Shown here: piece by piece, positions 12,297-22,664 of the stretch
Layout of the letters: every line of letters starts with the position of its first letter
How positions within the stretch are numbered: the stretch's first letter is position 1
NCBI GenBank assembly: GCA_032718475.1
Contig: JAUCBJ010008709.1
Span: forward strand, 1 to 64,000
Direction: 5' to 3'
DNA: 64,000 nucleotides
Source of the DNA: Nemertoderma westbladi
Taxonomy: Eukaryota; Xenacoelomorpha; Nemertodermatida; Nemertodermatidae
Notes under the pieces: model-generated
What the model was told of the DNA's origin: nothing
What the model saw: only the letters and a program-made list of their open reading frames with translations
The model's database searches: none
Position numbers and translations under genes: made by a program

Positions 12297-13426
12297 GTAA
12301 AGCACGTGATTTGCTTGCTGTACTGCGTACAGTAAATACAAATTAGATTACTGTATTAGGCACTGTACTGCGTATAGTAGGACAGAGAGTGTATTTTTAG
12401 GCTAGTTTAGATTACTGTATTCACTGGTTGCGTACGATAGTACAGTAGTATATTAGGCTGATTGCTGTTACTGCGTACGGTAGAAGGACATTTGTTTGCC
12501 GTACCACACACACAGTATCAATTAGGCTGTTAGGTTGGTGTACTGTTTTACTTACTGTACTGCATACAGTGGATGTACGGTAGTGCGTTTTTACTAATTG
12601 CGAATACAGCAGTTCCTTAGGCCTTAGGGCAAATTGTAATTAGTAAGTTTTTTGAAATTTTAGCTAGGTTTGCGAGAATTCAGTTTCGGTCAAAATTATT
12701 TTGTAAAATTCTAGAGTTTTGTACCGGTATGTTAGGTAACCGCTTAGTTATTTTATACCATCTGGAGATACATGGCAAGACGGAACTTCTGAGTTTGGGG
12801 TTCATGTGGGTCTGCGGGTTCGGTTTGCAATCAGCGAAGGGCCTGAATCTTTGGACGCGGACGTGGAATCTCACAGCAAACAAGGTTAGTTGTTCTGTTG
12901 GCACCATTGTGTTTGTGGAAGCAGTAAAAAATTATCGGTTGTTTAACTGCGAAGCTGAACTCAATTTATTAGTTAGGATATTTAGGTTTAGCCGGCCATG
13001 GTTTTTTGAATCGCTCAAGTTAGAGAGAGAGTTAGAGAGAGTCGCAACCCGAAGATGTAGCCACGCGCTAGTGGATACATATAATATTTGAAATTAAAAT
13101 TACGTTGATTAGAGCTATATAAAATTATAAATATTCGGGTGGCAAGTTTATTTTGAATATTTTGTATTAGATTCAAAGTTATTTGTGCTATACCGGTATT
13201 TAATGCTATATAGTAGCTATATAATAATATTTTTGTTTAAATATTGTGCTAGTATTTGCTATAACTATATACCCCATTAAATTCACAATATTGCATTGCG
13301 AATTTATTTTGACATTTTGGACCAACTGATTATTTGACAAATAATTTGACCGTATTTCGGTTAAATTATAATTATATCTCGAACTTTTGCGAGATATTTT
13401 GCCGGAAGGCAAACATTATTTAGACT
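12297..13426 (+). other. BEL1 leader (5' untranslated region)
   Basis: 1130 bp between the LTR and the gag-pol ATG. The first 300 bp is a cluster of short hairpins. I could not recognise a primer binding site: the bases after the LTR (GTAAAGCACGTG) lack the usual TGG. A 120-codon frame (12729-13091) has no recognisable content and I do not call it a gene. Confidence 0.6.
12318..12570 (+). repeat. BEL1 leader hairpin cluster (CTGTAC-TGC-GTACAG family)
   Basis: Repeated small palindromes. The first is perfect (12318-12332: CTGTAC, loop TGC, GTACAG). Later versions are ACTGTAC-TGC-GTATAGT (~12363-12379, one G-U pair), TACTGTA...TACAGTA (~12414-12447), a TTAC-TGC-GTA version (~12469) and CTGTA...TACAG (~12558). 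They lie just after the 5' LTR, where packaging, dimerisation and primer-binding signals sit in LTR elements. Confidence 0.65.
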
Positions 13427-16400
13427 ATGAGTGTCTCAGACAAGGAGGCACTAGAGGACAGCTATGAGACGGCGGCTGGACCGCCGACTGACGATAGCGT
13501 AAATATTACTGTTGACGACAATGCCGACTATGACGACGCAGCGAGCGACGCTGACGTAAGTGAACAGGAGGACGAGACAGTGACTAGTGAGGAAGAACAG
13601 CAGCCTCAGGTAATAGTATTAGGATCCCCTACCGCTACTGTAAGGAAGGACTGTACAGCAGCCCGGACAGAGGTGAGTGATAGGGAGGGTAGTGTAGCAG
13701 AAGCGAGAGCCCGGAGCCCGGTTTCCAGACCTGTGGGTATGGTAAGTGCCGTGGTCCCAACGGCTGTAAGGAGTACCCGTAGTTCCCGAAATAATCCTTC
13801 AAGTCTACCGAGTGTAAGTCAGGTAAGTGATAGAAAGTTCGACACTGCGATAAAGAAGAAACTTCGCGCGCACGCCGGACATATAACCCGGACGGCGGAC
13901 AAGGTAAGGAAAATGTTAGCCGACTCAGCGAACATCGGGAGGGTAGAGTTAGTAGAGATTAGAAGAGGATATAACTCAGCGTTATTCAAGCAGACGGAGG
14001 AGCTTGCAGTCCTAGCGAAGAAGGCAGTAGAGTCTCAGTCGAGCGACGTGGTGACGAGGATTTACGACAGGGTTTTAGCAGCCTTGTTGGAGCACCGCGA
14101 GTTATCGGAGCGATTCCGACGAATTAGGACGGAGAACTGGCTGCTATGGGCATCACAAGCGCAGGCGACTCAGGTGAGTGACGCAGAGTTGAGAGACTTA
14201 GTGGAGCGAGAAGAGATCCAGGATAAAGAGGAGCGCCGTTATCAGAGGGAAGTTACTAGCTGGCTGATGCAGAATGGAGTGGTGGTACCGGGTCAGGTGC
14301 TACCGACGACGGAGAACATTCAACAGAGGACGTTGACTCCACCCGACGACGCATCCAGAGACAGCGGCGATTCCCAGGTTAGTCACGCGCGAGGTAAGGT
14401 TATATGTGCTAGATCCCTTGTTTCGCACAACTGGGCGGAGGAGAGAAGACGCCGACTAGACGAACAGCAGGCGGAAGTTTTGCGTGCATCGGAAGCACGG
14501 AAGGAAGCCGAGCGGGAACGCGAGCGCACACGTAAGTTAGACGCAAAGTTGCGAGAGTTGGAAGAGAAAGGTAAGCGTGAACAAGCGGAACGCGAACAGG
14601 AAGAACGCGAACTCCAACTCCAACGCGAACGCGAAGAACGCGAACTGCAACTCCAATGCGAAGAACGCGAACTCCAACTCGAACGCGAGCGCAAGGAGCG
14701 CGAACTTGAGCGCGAGAGGGAGCGACGGGCGTTGTATGAAGAGAAGGCGCGTGTGGAAGAAGAGGGCGCAGCGAGACGAGCGAGGGAAGAAGAAGAACGT
14801 AAACTGGCGCAGTTGGAAAGTGCGAGATTAAGTTTAGAGAGCGAAGAACGGACTAGGAAGGCGAACGAAATCGCCGAGAAGGGGATGCGAATGATCGAAG
14901 AATGTGGGGCGAGTGTAGGGACTGAGTTGCGAGAACTGTTCGCACTGCAGAAGGCCGAACAGGAAGCGAGAACTCCGACTATACGCGAGTCGACGACGAC
15001 CAGAATTCCTATACCCGGTCCAGCTATTACGAGTACACGGATCGCTAAACCATTCTCTACATATCGCACGCCAGTTGGTATTAGTGCTTCACCTATCGCG
15101 CAGAATCCACGGCATCAGAACATCGCACCACTACACACCGAACACGACGATGAAGAGTTTAGAGAAACTCCGACGGGACGAGTATTGGGCGAACCGAACC
15201 CGCGGGTTTGGAATACGCGGACGGAGCGCCGACCCAGTTCGACGGAGAACTTCCGGGTTAAACCGGAAGAGGGATCATATGAGAGACAGCGGATTACTCA
15301 GATAGAGCCGACTATACAACAGAACCCTAGCCAGGAATTTATTACGAGGGATGAGTTAAGTGCTAGTTTAGCGCAAGCTATATCGCCGCACATCCAACCT
15401 ATAACGGACATGCTTAGCAACCTACGGTTAAAGGAAGCAGCCCAGGTAAGAAGTAATTCTAATCCCAGCAGGCCTGAGTTAGATAAAGTCCAGCCTAGTC
15501 AACGAGTATGCATATCGGAGGAGACTATACCACATAGACCTCAGGTAAGGACGCCTGTCCCGAATATTCATAATCCCAACTTCGAAAATTCGGCCGAGAA
15601 ATTTATACAAGATGCTTGGGTCAGGGCCTCGGCGCGCAAACCATCGCGAGCGCTAAGGACTGACACCGAGTCAAGCGATGAAGAGGAAGAAATGAGACGT
15701 CAGAAGTCCCGAAACTATAAGGAAAGAAGGACCGACGCGGAGCAGGTAAGTTGGAACCACCGGGAAAGGACCAGACTTAATAACCCTGCAGAACTAAACC
15801 ATTTGTTAACCCGGAACGACGCAACCCTTAGGGACATAGGTAAGTTTGCTGCTAGGCAAGGACTGCCGACGCAACAACCCCAGAAGTTTATGGGCAACCA
15901 TAAGCATTGGAGGACCTTCAAAACCTATGTCGACGAGCAGCTAACCAACAGCACCTTTACTCCCAACGAGAAGTTCAACTATTTGCTTCAGATGCTCCAT
16001 CGAGAACCTAGAGCCATTGCTGATAACTTCGTCGGCAATGAAAGGGCATTCGAGTTAGCGATGAAGACGCTTAGTGACATCTACGGGAATAAAACGAAGA
16101 TGGCGCAGTCGATAGTGGAAGACTTGGGTAAGGGCGGAAGGATTACAACTCCGTTAGAGCTGTTGAACTTAGCGAACGCTATTTCAAACGCATTGGACAT
16201 CTTGAGGACGGTGAATCTACCTCATCATGGTGATCACGCCGAAGTTTTAAAGAGCGTAATAAGACGTCTAAACATGCGTTACCGACAGAAATGGCGTAAA
16301 TTAGAGAATAAGTTGGAGGGCCAAGGTAAAGTATTGACACTTCAGCATATTCATGACATGATAGCCACAGACGCAGTAGCAGAGATGAAATCAAACTTCT

Positions 16401-19400
16401 CAGAAGAGAATATGAGGGAGTCTAAACCTGTTACCGGTAAGTCTATGGTAAGTTTTGACGATGACAGGACCACTGTGACATTTAACTCGGTAGACAGATA
16501 TAATTCGAGTACCCCAGCCTTTAGATCAGACTCGCGAGTATGGTCAGGTGAGCGGTTAGATAGACCTAGGTTAAAGCAACAGGAGTTGCCGGATGGATTT
16601 GTAGGTTGCCAATACTGTTTACTAAAGGAGGTAAGATCTGACGACCATAAGTTAGATAGTTGCAGACGGTTCAAAGAATTAAATTCGGAACAGAGAAGAG
16701 TTCAAGTGTGGACGTTGGACACCTGTTGGGCATGTCTTGCGCCATGCCATGTACGGCGGCAGTGCCCGAACAGCAAGGACGGATGCATGGAATGCGGCAG
16801 ACTACATCACAAGTTGCTACATGCGGATTTCCATACCCCAACGGACCGTTACTTACAGCGAAATCCTCAAAGGAAGGGGAGCAAAGAACCCGTATCGATA
16901 AGAAGGAATACGTATACCGGCATTCAAGACGATGGTTACCAACCAGGTTCGTCGGGCGAGGATGGCGAGTCGAGCGCGAGAGAAGTGACCTGCCAAGGTT
17001 TCACCGCGGATAGTTCATCGACCAGCGCACGGACGTATTTATCATCGGCCACGTCGGAAATATTTAGCGTGATTCCGGTGAAACTCACTGGCGATAAGGG
17101 ATCGAAGCGAATATATGTGATGTTGGACACTGCCCAAATAGAGTTGAAGTCTATGCATGGGGTAGGAGACCTCAAGGGACACAGAATTTCGGTAGAACTA
17201 GATTCCCTACTTCCGAGAGACCAACACACTCGACAAGAACGGAAAGCTTTGCCATTGGACGGATTTAAGTGTCTAGCTATGAAGGGATTCGGCAGGCAGT
17301 TAGGTAAGGTGCCGCCGATGAGTCCCATAGCACAGGAGTATTTTGACAAGCTCAGGATACCCAGACACCAGGTAGGTTATAGGAATGTTTCTATGTTAAT
17401 TGGTGCAGAACAGCTGATCGCACACCAGATATGGGAAACGAGACCAGCTGAGCCGCATGTCAATGGACCACATGCCCATAGGACTATACTAGGTTGGTAT
17501 ACACGAGTACCCATGTCTTATGAGTTTACAGGTGGCGACAAGCCAATGGACAGATACGACGAATTACAGCCTATAATTCAACCACCGTTAGTAGAACCAC
17601 CAGACATAGACGAGTTTAGGAGAACCTGTATTGACCACTATAGTGACTTTAGCGAGTCGGACGAGGAGTTGATTCCCGATAATGTTAGGTTGTCGGAACC
17701 ACTTCACAACGACCGGACAGATAGTGAACCCGAGGACTACTGTTATCAGACCCGTGGGTCTGGTTCAGCGGCCCATGCTACCTATTTGACTAACGTTTTG
17801 ACTTATACAGACATAGTGGAGGGTCAAGTGGCTAAATATCGAGACCTAGACATTTTCCAATACAGTGAGGAGGAGCTACAGAAGGAATTGATACGCCAGG
17901 ACCTCGAGACAGGAGCCAGAACCGTCGAATGGCTGGATAGGGACGCAATGGAACCCGGTGGATATGACCTAGCCATGTCTACTGATGAGAAGCGGTCGCT
18001 GGAGATGATGGAAGATACCATACGTCTACTACCGACTGGACATTTTGAAGTTGGAATTTTGTGGCGTCGACAACCTCCTAAGTTGGAAAACAACTACAAC
18101 TTAGCCTTGAAAAGATTAAACGGAGTAAGGGCTCGGTTGTTGAGGAATCCAGACATTAGGGAGAAGTATTGCGCCCAGATCAACAACTATTTCGCCAAGG
18201 GATTTGCTGGGAAGGTAGAGGACCCTGACTTAGTGACAGACCAGACTTATTACCTTCCACACCACTATGTGACTCACCCTGACAAACCAGACAAAGTCCG
18301 AGTAGTCAACGACTGCGCAGCAGTCTATAGAGGTATGTCCCTGAATTCAGAGTTGATGGATGGTCCCAACCTGAATAACTATTTGATAGGAATACTGTTG
18401 CGTTTTAGACAGCGGCGATTCGCATTTACTTGTGACATCGAGGCGATGTTCCACCAGGTAAGAGCCTGTAAGGCAGACCAGGATAGCCTTCGCTTTCTCT
18501 GGTACGAGAATGAAGACTTATCCGGCCCAGTGGTTACATACCAAATGTACGTTAGGATATTTGGCGCCCGCGATAGTCCGAATGGCACGCTGTTCGTTTT
18601 AAAGAAAACGGCAACAGCCCAGATTGGTAAGTATCCAGTAGAAGTAATCGAGTCCATCTTGAGAAACTTCTATATGGACGACGGATTGGTGTCCAAGGAC
18701 ACGGCGGAACAAGCCATAGAAGTGGCTCACGGCCTGCAAGAGTGCTTGGCTACAGGGGGATTTCCTCTGACCAAGTTCACTACAAACTCGGAGGCCCTAT
18801 TAGAGTCGTTCCCGGTAAAAGATCGCGGGAGCGGAGACATAGAATTGGGGGTAGAACCAATCCCCATGGCGCGAGTACTGGGACTCGCTTGGAACCCGAA
18901 CTCAGATAAGTTCCAGGTAAGAGTTAGATTTGAGCCCAGTAGCCCAGACAAAGTTTTGACTAAGAGGATTTGCTTATCGACATTAAGTAGACTATTTGAC
19001 CCGATGAACTTTATCAGTCCGGTTATATTACAGGCACGAGCGTGCATGAGGAAAATTTGGTTGTCCGACCTAGAGTGGGACGAACCAATATCTCCTATAC
19101 ATGCAAAGCAGTGGAGGGAGTGGGAAGCCGAGTTACATCTATTGAAAAATATAGATGTACCCCGTTCCTACTTTCCGAATCAGCTGGTATTCCCAGCTGA
19201 TTTAGAGCTCCACCTATTTAGTGACGCAAGTGACACCGGCTTTGGTATGGTAGCCTACCTTCGCCGAGAGGTAAGTCAGGACAAGTTTGAGACGGCCTTT
19301 GTGACTTCTAGATCAAAGACAATGCCGGTCAAATATATGACTGTCCCTCATGCAGAGTTACAGGCGGCTGTAGTTTCAGTCGAGGTAAGTAAGCAGATAA

Positions 19401-21625
19401 CTGAGGAGTTAGACACGACATTGACCTTATTCTATTGGACGGACGCATCCTTAGTGTTAGTATACATTGCGGCCGACAATATTGCACTAAAGACATTTGT
19501 GGCCAATAGACGCGCTCAGATCGTTGACTTTTCGACGAAGGAACAATGGAGACATTGTCCGGGAGTGTTGAACCCGGCCGACATAACTTCGAGAGGTGCA
19601 ATGCCGGCGGAATTTTGTCAGGAAGAGTCGCAGGAGTTTTGGTTGCATGGACCTGATTTTCTAACGAGGACACAGGAACATTGGCCAGAGCGACTAAAGA
19701 TAGTGACCAATCCGATGCCTGAAGATGCAGAAGTCAAAGTGGAGAAAGTCTCTAAGTCGAAGTCTAAAGCCAAACTCAAGTCATTGGAGCGGCCTGAAGA
19801 GTCATTGGAGCGGCCCGGAGACCTGTCAGACCTACAGACTTACGTGACTACTAGGTCAGGAAGGGTAAGTTATGACATAAAACCACCCTTACAGACTAGA
19901 CGACAGTCACAGTTGGTAAGTGACGGACAGAAAATGACCGACACAATGGAGTCTTTGGTTTCCAAACCTGCGGGTTTGGATTCGAAACTTCCATTAGTTA
20001 GCGGACAACCGTCGCTGGCATTAGAGTCATGCAGTGTTTATGACAAATTACTAAATTCGTCTGCCTCTTGGCTGACAATTTGTAAAAGAACTGCGTGGTT
20101 AAGCCGATACATTTTGTACCTTTGTTTAAAACATTCGGAACATTTGAGAGAACCATTGAGCACCAATAGTGAGCGAATTCGGAAATTTAAACAACCTCTG
20201 ACAGAGGATGAGATTGATCAAGCGGAATTAAAGCATTTGAAACACTATCAAATGTGTGCCTTCCCGAAAGAATTCCATCTATTATCGGCTCAACGACCAG
20301 TTCTCTATAAACCCCTTAGAAAATGGAGTCCATTAATCCATAAGGGTTTAATTTGTCATAGATCGAGAATCCAGACTGTCGACATAAACTCACAGTTTCG
20401 GTTCCCAGTGATAATCCCTAGTCACCCAATAGAATTGCAAAGAGCGATTCTATGGGATATACACAAGCGGTTACATCACGCGGGAAGGTTACACTGTTTG
20501 TCGGCAGCGAGACAGCGATTCATTCTATTGCAGCCAAGCAGGGCAGTAGGTACTATGTATGACGCCTGTCTGGTTTGCAAGAGGGTGAACGCCAGAGTAT
20601 TGGAACAGGAGATGGCTGAACTCCCGGAAGCGAGAGTACAGGCATATGACCCACCCTTTACGAACACAGGGGTGGACTGTTTTGGTCCGATTGAAGCAAA
20701 GAGTGGACGGCTGACCCACAAGCGATGGGGTCTGCTACTGACATGCATGGCTAGTAGAGCCATACACATTGAGCGTGTGGCAGACATGTCGACCAAATCT
20801 CTGCTCCTGGCCTTAAAGAGATTTATGGCCAGGAGAGGACTAGTAAAGGCATTCTACTCCGATAAGGGTACAAACTTTGTCGGAGGGAATAGCGAGTTGA
20901 ACGCGGCTCATAAAGCGGCACAGAATAAGGAAATTTCTGCAGCACTTTTGCCGCAACGAGTAGAGTGGAGATTTAATACTCCAGAAAGTCCTTGGAGAGG
21001 AGGAAGTTGGGAGCGTTTAGTTCGCTCTGTAAAGCAGGCCATTGCTAAGACGTTGCCTGTAAATAAACAACTTACCGACGACGAACTGGTCACAGCTTTC
21101 ATCGAAATCGAGCATACCCTAAACTCGAGGCCGATAGCTATGTTGCCAGACGGTGTTGCATTAACGCCGAATCATTTGCTAATGCAGAGTCCAGCATTTC
21201 TTGTGCCGGCATCAGAACCCATTAGTGCCGACCTATATAGTCGTAAAAGCTGGAAAGTGACACAGTTTGTGGCGTACACATTCTGGGAATATTGGCGGGA
21301 ATATTATCTTCCCACCATATCCACCAGAACAAAGTGGTACAAAACGGTTCGGAGTCTCCAAAGGGGAGATTACGTATTGATAACCAAACCGATTGTCAAG
21401 AGAAAGTATTGGGAGACTGGAGTGATCTTGCACACACACCCAGACGTGCAAAACATAGTGCGCACAGTCACTGTGAAAATTAGGTGCAAGTGTCCGCACC
21501 CAAAGAAGTGTAAAACTAATGGTTTACACACCTTGGACCGACCAGTCCAAGATATCGTGTTATTAGAGGAGACACGTATCGAGACGGGAGATTATAATTT
21601 GTCTCCTGCCTCAAAACATAATTAG
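13427..21625 (+). CDS. BEL1 Gag-Pol polyprotein
   Basis: 2732 codons. Gag part: acidic N terminus; an Arg/Glu-rich coiled coil (~335-492) encoded by GAACGC-type repeats; DUF1759 capsid-like region (~795-965); Cys/His knuckles (~1060-1134). The protease region follows: its catalytic LDT is at 1233-1235, but about 23 residues present in BEL3 are missing straight after it. Reverse transcriptase (~1510-1780) has YMDDG at 1749-1753. RNase H (~1920-2030) begins FSDAS. The integrase has an H2C2 zinc finger (~2342-2390) and a core with D2417, D2479 and E2529; DUF5641 fills the C terminus (~2588-2711). The ATG chosen is the first in this frame after the leader. The protein would form particles, copy RNA and integrate DNA, but protease maturation is doubtful. 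The coding strand is rich in GTAAGT. Confidence 0.95.
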   Translation: MSVSDKEALEDSYETAAGPPTDDSVNITVDDNADYDDAASDADVSEQEDETVTSEEEQQPQVIVLGSPTATVRKDCTAARTEVSDREGSVAEARARSPVSRPVGMVSAVVPTAVRSTRSSRNNPSSLPSVSQVSDRKFDTAIKKKLRAHAGHITRTADKVRKMLADSANIGRVELVEIRRGYNSALFKQTEELAVLAKKAVESQSSDVVTRIYDRVLAALLEHRELSERFRRIRTENWLLWASQAQATQVSDAELRDLVEREEIQDKEERRYQREVTSWLMQNGVVVPGQVLPTTENIQQRTLTPPDDASRDSGDSQVSHARGKVICARSLVSHNWAEERRRRLDEQQAEVLRASEARKEAERERERTRKLDAKLRELEEKGKREQAEREQEERELQLQREREERELQLQCEERELQLERERKERELERERERRALYEEKARVEEEGAARRAREEEERKLAQLESARLSLESEERTRKANEIAEKGMRMIEECGASVGTELRELFALQKAEQEARTPTIRESTTTRIPIPGPAITSTRIAKPFSTYRTPVGISASPIAQNPRHQNIAPLHTEHDDEEFRETPTGRVLGEPNPRVWNTRTERRPSSTENFRVKPEEGSYERQRITQIEPTIQQNPSQEFITRDELSASLAQAISPHIQPITDMLSNLRLKEAAQVRSNSNPSRPELDKVQPSQRVCISEETIPHRPQVRTPVPNIHNPNFENSAEKFIQDAWVRASARKPSRALRTDTESSDEEEEMRRQKSRNYKERRTDAEQVSWNHRERTRLNNPAELNHLLTRNDATLRDIGKFAARQGLPTQQPQKFMGNHKHWRTFKTYVDEQLTNSTFTPNEKFNYLLQMLHREPRAIADNFVGNERAFELAMKTLSDIYGNKTKMAQSIVEDLGKGGRITTPLELLNLANAISNALDILRTVNLPHHGDHAEVLKSVIRRLNMRYRQKWRKLENKLEGQGKVLTLQHIHDMIATDAVAEMKSNFSEENMRESKPVTGKSMVSFDDDRTTVTFNSVDRYNSSTPAFRSDSRVWSGERLDRPRLKQQELPDGFVGCQYCLLKEVRSDDHKLDSCRRFKELNSEQRRVQVWTLDTCWACLAPCHVRRQCPNSKDGCMECGRLHHKLLHADFHTPTDRYLQRNPQRKGSKEPVSIRRNTYTGIQDDGYQPGSSGEDGESSAREVTCQGFTADSSSTSARTYLSSATSEIFSVIPVKLTGDKGSKRIYVMLDTAQIELKSMHGVGDLKGHRISVELDSLLPRDQHTRQERKALPLDGFKCLAMKGFGRQLGKVPPMSPIAQEYFDKLRIPRHQVGYRNVSMLIGAEQLIAHQIWETRPAEPHVNGPHAHRTILGWYTRVPMSYEFTGGDKPMDRYDELQPIIQPPLVEPPDIDEFRRTCIDHYSDFSESDEELIPDNVRLSEPLHNDRTDSEPEDYCYQTRGSGSAAHATYLTNVLTYTDIVEGQVAKYRDLDIFQYSEEELQKELIRQDLETGARTVEWLDRDAMEPGGYDLAMSTDEKRSLEMMEDTIRLLPTGHFEVGILWRRQPPKLENNYNLALKRLNGVRARLLRNPDIREKYCAQINNYFAKGFAGKVEDPDLVTDQTYYLPHHYVTHPDKPDKVRVVNDCAAVYRGMSLNSELMDGPNLNNYLIGILLRFRQRRFAFTCDIEAMFHQVRACKADQDSLRFLWYENEDLSGPVVTYQMYVRIFGARDSPNGTLFVLKKTATAQIGKYPVEVIESILRNFYMDDGLVSKDTAEQAIEVAHGLQECLATGGFPLTKFTTNSEALLESFPVKDRGSGDIELGVEPIPMARVLGLAWNPNSDKFQVRVRFEPSSPDKVLTKRICLSTLSRLFDPMNFISPVILQARACMRKIWLSDLEWDEPISPIHAKQWREWEAELHLLKNIDVPRSYFPNQLVFPADLELHLFSDASDTGFGMVAYLRREVSQDKFETAFVTSRSKTMPVKYMTVPHAELQAAVVSVEVSKQITEELDTTLTLFYWTDASLVLVYIAADNIALKTFVANRRAQIVDFSTKEQWRHCPGVLNPADITSRGAMPAEFCQEESQEFWLHGPDFLTRTQEHWPERLKIVTNPMPEDAEVKVEKVSKSKSKAKLKSLERPEESLERPGDLSDLQTYVTTRSGRVSYDIKPPLQTRRQSQLVSDGQKMTDTMESLVSKPAGLDSKLPLVSGQPSLALESCSVYDKLLNSSASWLTICKRTAWLSRYILYLCLKHSEHLREPLSTNSERIRKFKQPLTEDEIDQAELKHLKHYQMCAFPKEFHLLSAQRPVLYKPLRKWSPLIHKGLICHRSRIQTVDINSQFRFPVIIPSHPIELQRAILWDIHKRLHHAGRLHCLSAARQRFILLQPSRAVGTMYDACLVCKRVNARVLEQEMAELPEARVQAYDPPFTNTGVDCFGPIEAKSGRLTHKRWGLLLTCMASRAIHIERVADMSTKSLLLALKRFMARRGLVKAFYSDKGTNFVGGNSELNAAHKAAQNKEISAALLPQRVEWRFNTPESPWRGGSWERLVRSVKQAIAKTLPVNKQLTDDELVTAFIEIEHTLNSRPIAMLPDGVALTPNHLLMQSPAFLVPASEPISADLYSRKSWKVTQFVAYTFWEYWREYYLPTISTRTKWYKTVRSLQRGDYVLITKPIVKRKYWETGVILHTHPDVQNIVRTVTVKIRCKCPHPKKCKTNGLHTLDRPVQDIVLLEETRIETGDYNLSPASKHN
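13725..13742 (+). repeat. BEL1 palindrome H1, copy a (imperfect)
   Basis: CCAGACCTGTGGGTATGG: 6-bp stem with one mismatch, loop TGTG. Inside gag, read as RPVGM. Confidence 0.55.
17747..17763 (+). repeat. BEL1 palindrome H1, copy b (compensated stem)
   Basis: CAGACCCGTGGGTCTGG: stem CAGACC/GGTCTG, loop CGTG. Both arms differ from copies c-f at the same base pair (A-T changed to G-C). It is read in another frame (QTRGSG). Confidence 0.75.
19962..19979 (+). repeat. BEL1 palindrome H1, copy c
   Basis: CCAAACCTGCGGGTTTGG: perfect 7-bp stem, loop TGCG; between RNase H and integrase, read as KPAGL. Confidence 0.8.
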
Positions 21626-22358
21626 TGTTAGACGCAACTCACTTCGTATGCATTCCTCGTATGCAAATACAAGGAAATGCATAGGAGCGGGGTTGTGGTG
21701 ATTTGCGTTGAGTTTTGTCTGGTGGGTATCAAAACAAAATTTTATTTCAAAAATTTTGGAAAATTAAAAATTTTAAAATTAGAAGTGAACCCAAGACAAT
21801 TCCAGATGCTGTGTATAGACGCGTTTTAGAATTCGTCTATAGATAAACAGTAATTTGAAAAGTCGTGAAGCCTGGAAAATAGCATTTAGAAACCATGGTG
21901 ACGGCTATATTACGTAGGAGTGTAAATTGTGCCAACAGTGCAACTAAGGTGCTAAAGGTTAGTAGCACCAGAGGCGTACATGGACCCCACTCAGTAGTTT
22001 GCAGTGATGTGTGATATTCGATTATCAAACCTGTGGGTTTGGTATAGTCGAGTATTGTGGCTATGGTCCTTTCTAACTACTGTAGTTTAGTACGAGTAAT
22101 GGGAGTAGTTTGGGCATCAAAAAGTGAGTTGGTCACGGCCAGTTTATCTCCAAAGTTTTTGCGCTATGCATGGGAATAGGTTAGAGGATAGTTAGGAAGA
22201 GACGGGATCTAGAGAGTCGAACCTGAACTGCTGGAAGGCAGCTGGAAGGGGGGTTCGGGAGGTCTGTCCTTCGGCGACATCTAACTGATTTACCCACAGT
22301 GTAATTGGTTACGTAACGGCACTTATTGGGATATATATATGTATATACGCGGGGCATA
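21626..22358 (+). other. BEL1 gap between pol and accessory frame
   Basis: No gene. Holds palindrome H1 copy d and, just before the accessory ATG, an ATATATATATGTATATA stretch (22331-22347) that could serve as a promoter element for a shorter transcript, although this is only inference. Confidence 0.5.
22026..22042 (+). repeat. BEL1 palindrome H1, copy d (non-coding)
   Basis: CAAACCTGTGGGTTTGG: stem CAAACC/GGTTTG, loop TGTG. It lies outside any credible reading frame, which shows that the palindrome is not just a protein motif. Confidence 0.8.
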
Positions 22359-22643
22359 ATGGAGAAGGATATTAGAGCGCAACCGCGCAGAGGATTTACT
22401 GCCGGAGAGGAGGCGGAGTTACCATTCGCGCGACCGGGATGTAAAGATTCGAACGTTTACTACCATGGGCGGTCGGTGATGGAGCTAAATGGAAAATACA
22501 AGCCAAGTTATGATAAAGAATTACGGAGGGAAAGAATGAGAGCATTGGGGGACCGGATGGAAGTTTTGCGGAGAGAGTATCGCACGCGGTATCCCTACGA
22601 CTTCGCTTTGGACGTGTGTGACATTAGCGCAGATCCGGACTAG
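22359..22643 (+). CDS. BEL1 accessory frame, upstream part
   Basis: 94 residues from the ATG at 22359, ending in TAG at 22641-22643. The next frame (22665-23378) is in the same register: apart from that one amber codon the reading frame is open from 22359 to 23378 (339 sense codons). Charged, soluble-looking protein; no signal peptide, transmembrane segment or family I can name. It sits between pol and the 3' LTR, the usual place of env in retroviruses, but shows no envelope feature. The amber could be a nonsense mutation or a readthrough codon. Confidence 0.55.
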   Translation: MEKDIRAQPRRGFTAGEEAELPFARPGCKDSNVYYHGRSVMELNGKYKPSYDKELRRERMRALGDRMEVLRREYRTRYPYDFALDVCDISADPD

Positions 22644-22664
22644 GAAATCGCACGACTATACCAT

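Noticed and set aside
12297-12320. BEL1 primer binding site
   Set aside because: The bases after the LTR do not start with TGG and I cannot match them to a tRNA end.
12729-13091. 120-codon frame in the BEL1 leader
   Set aside because: No recognisable domain and no copy to compare; likely chance.
14383-15069. 228-codon Ser/Arg-rich frame on the minus strand
   Set aside because: Antisense to the Arg/Glu-rich coiled coil of BEL1 gag; composition is a by-product of the repeats.
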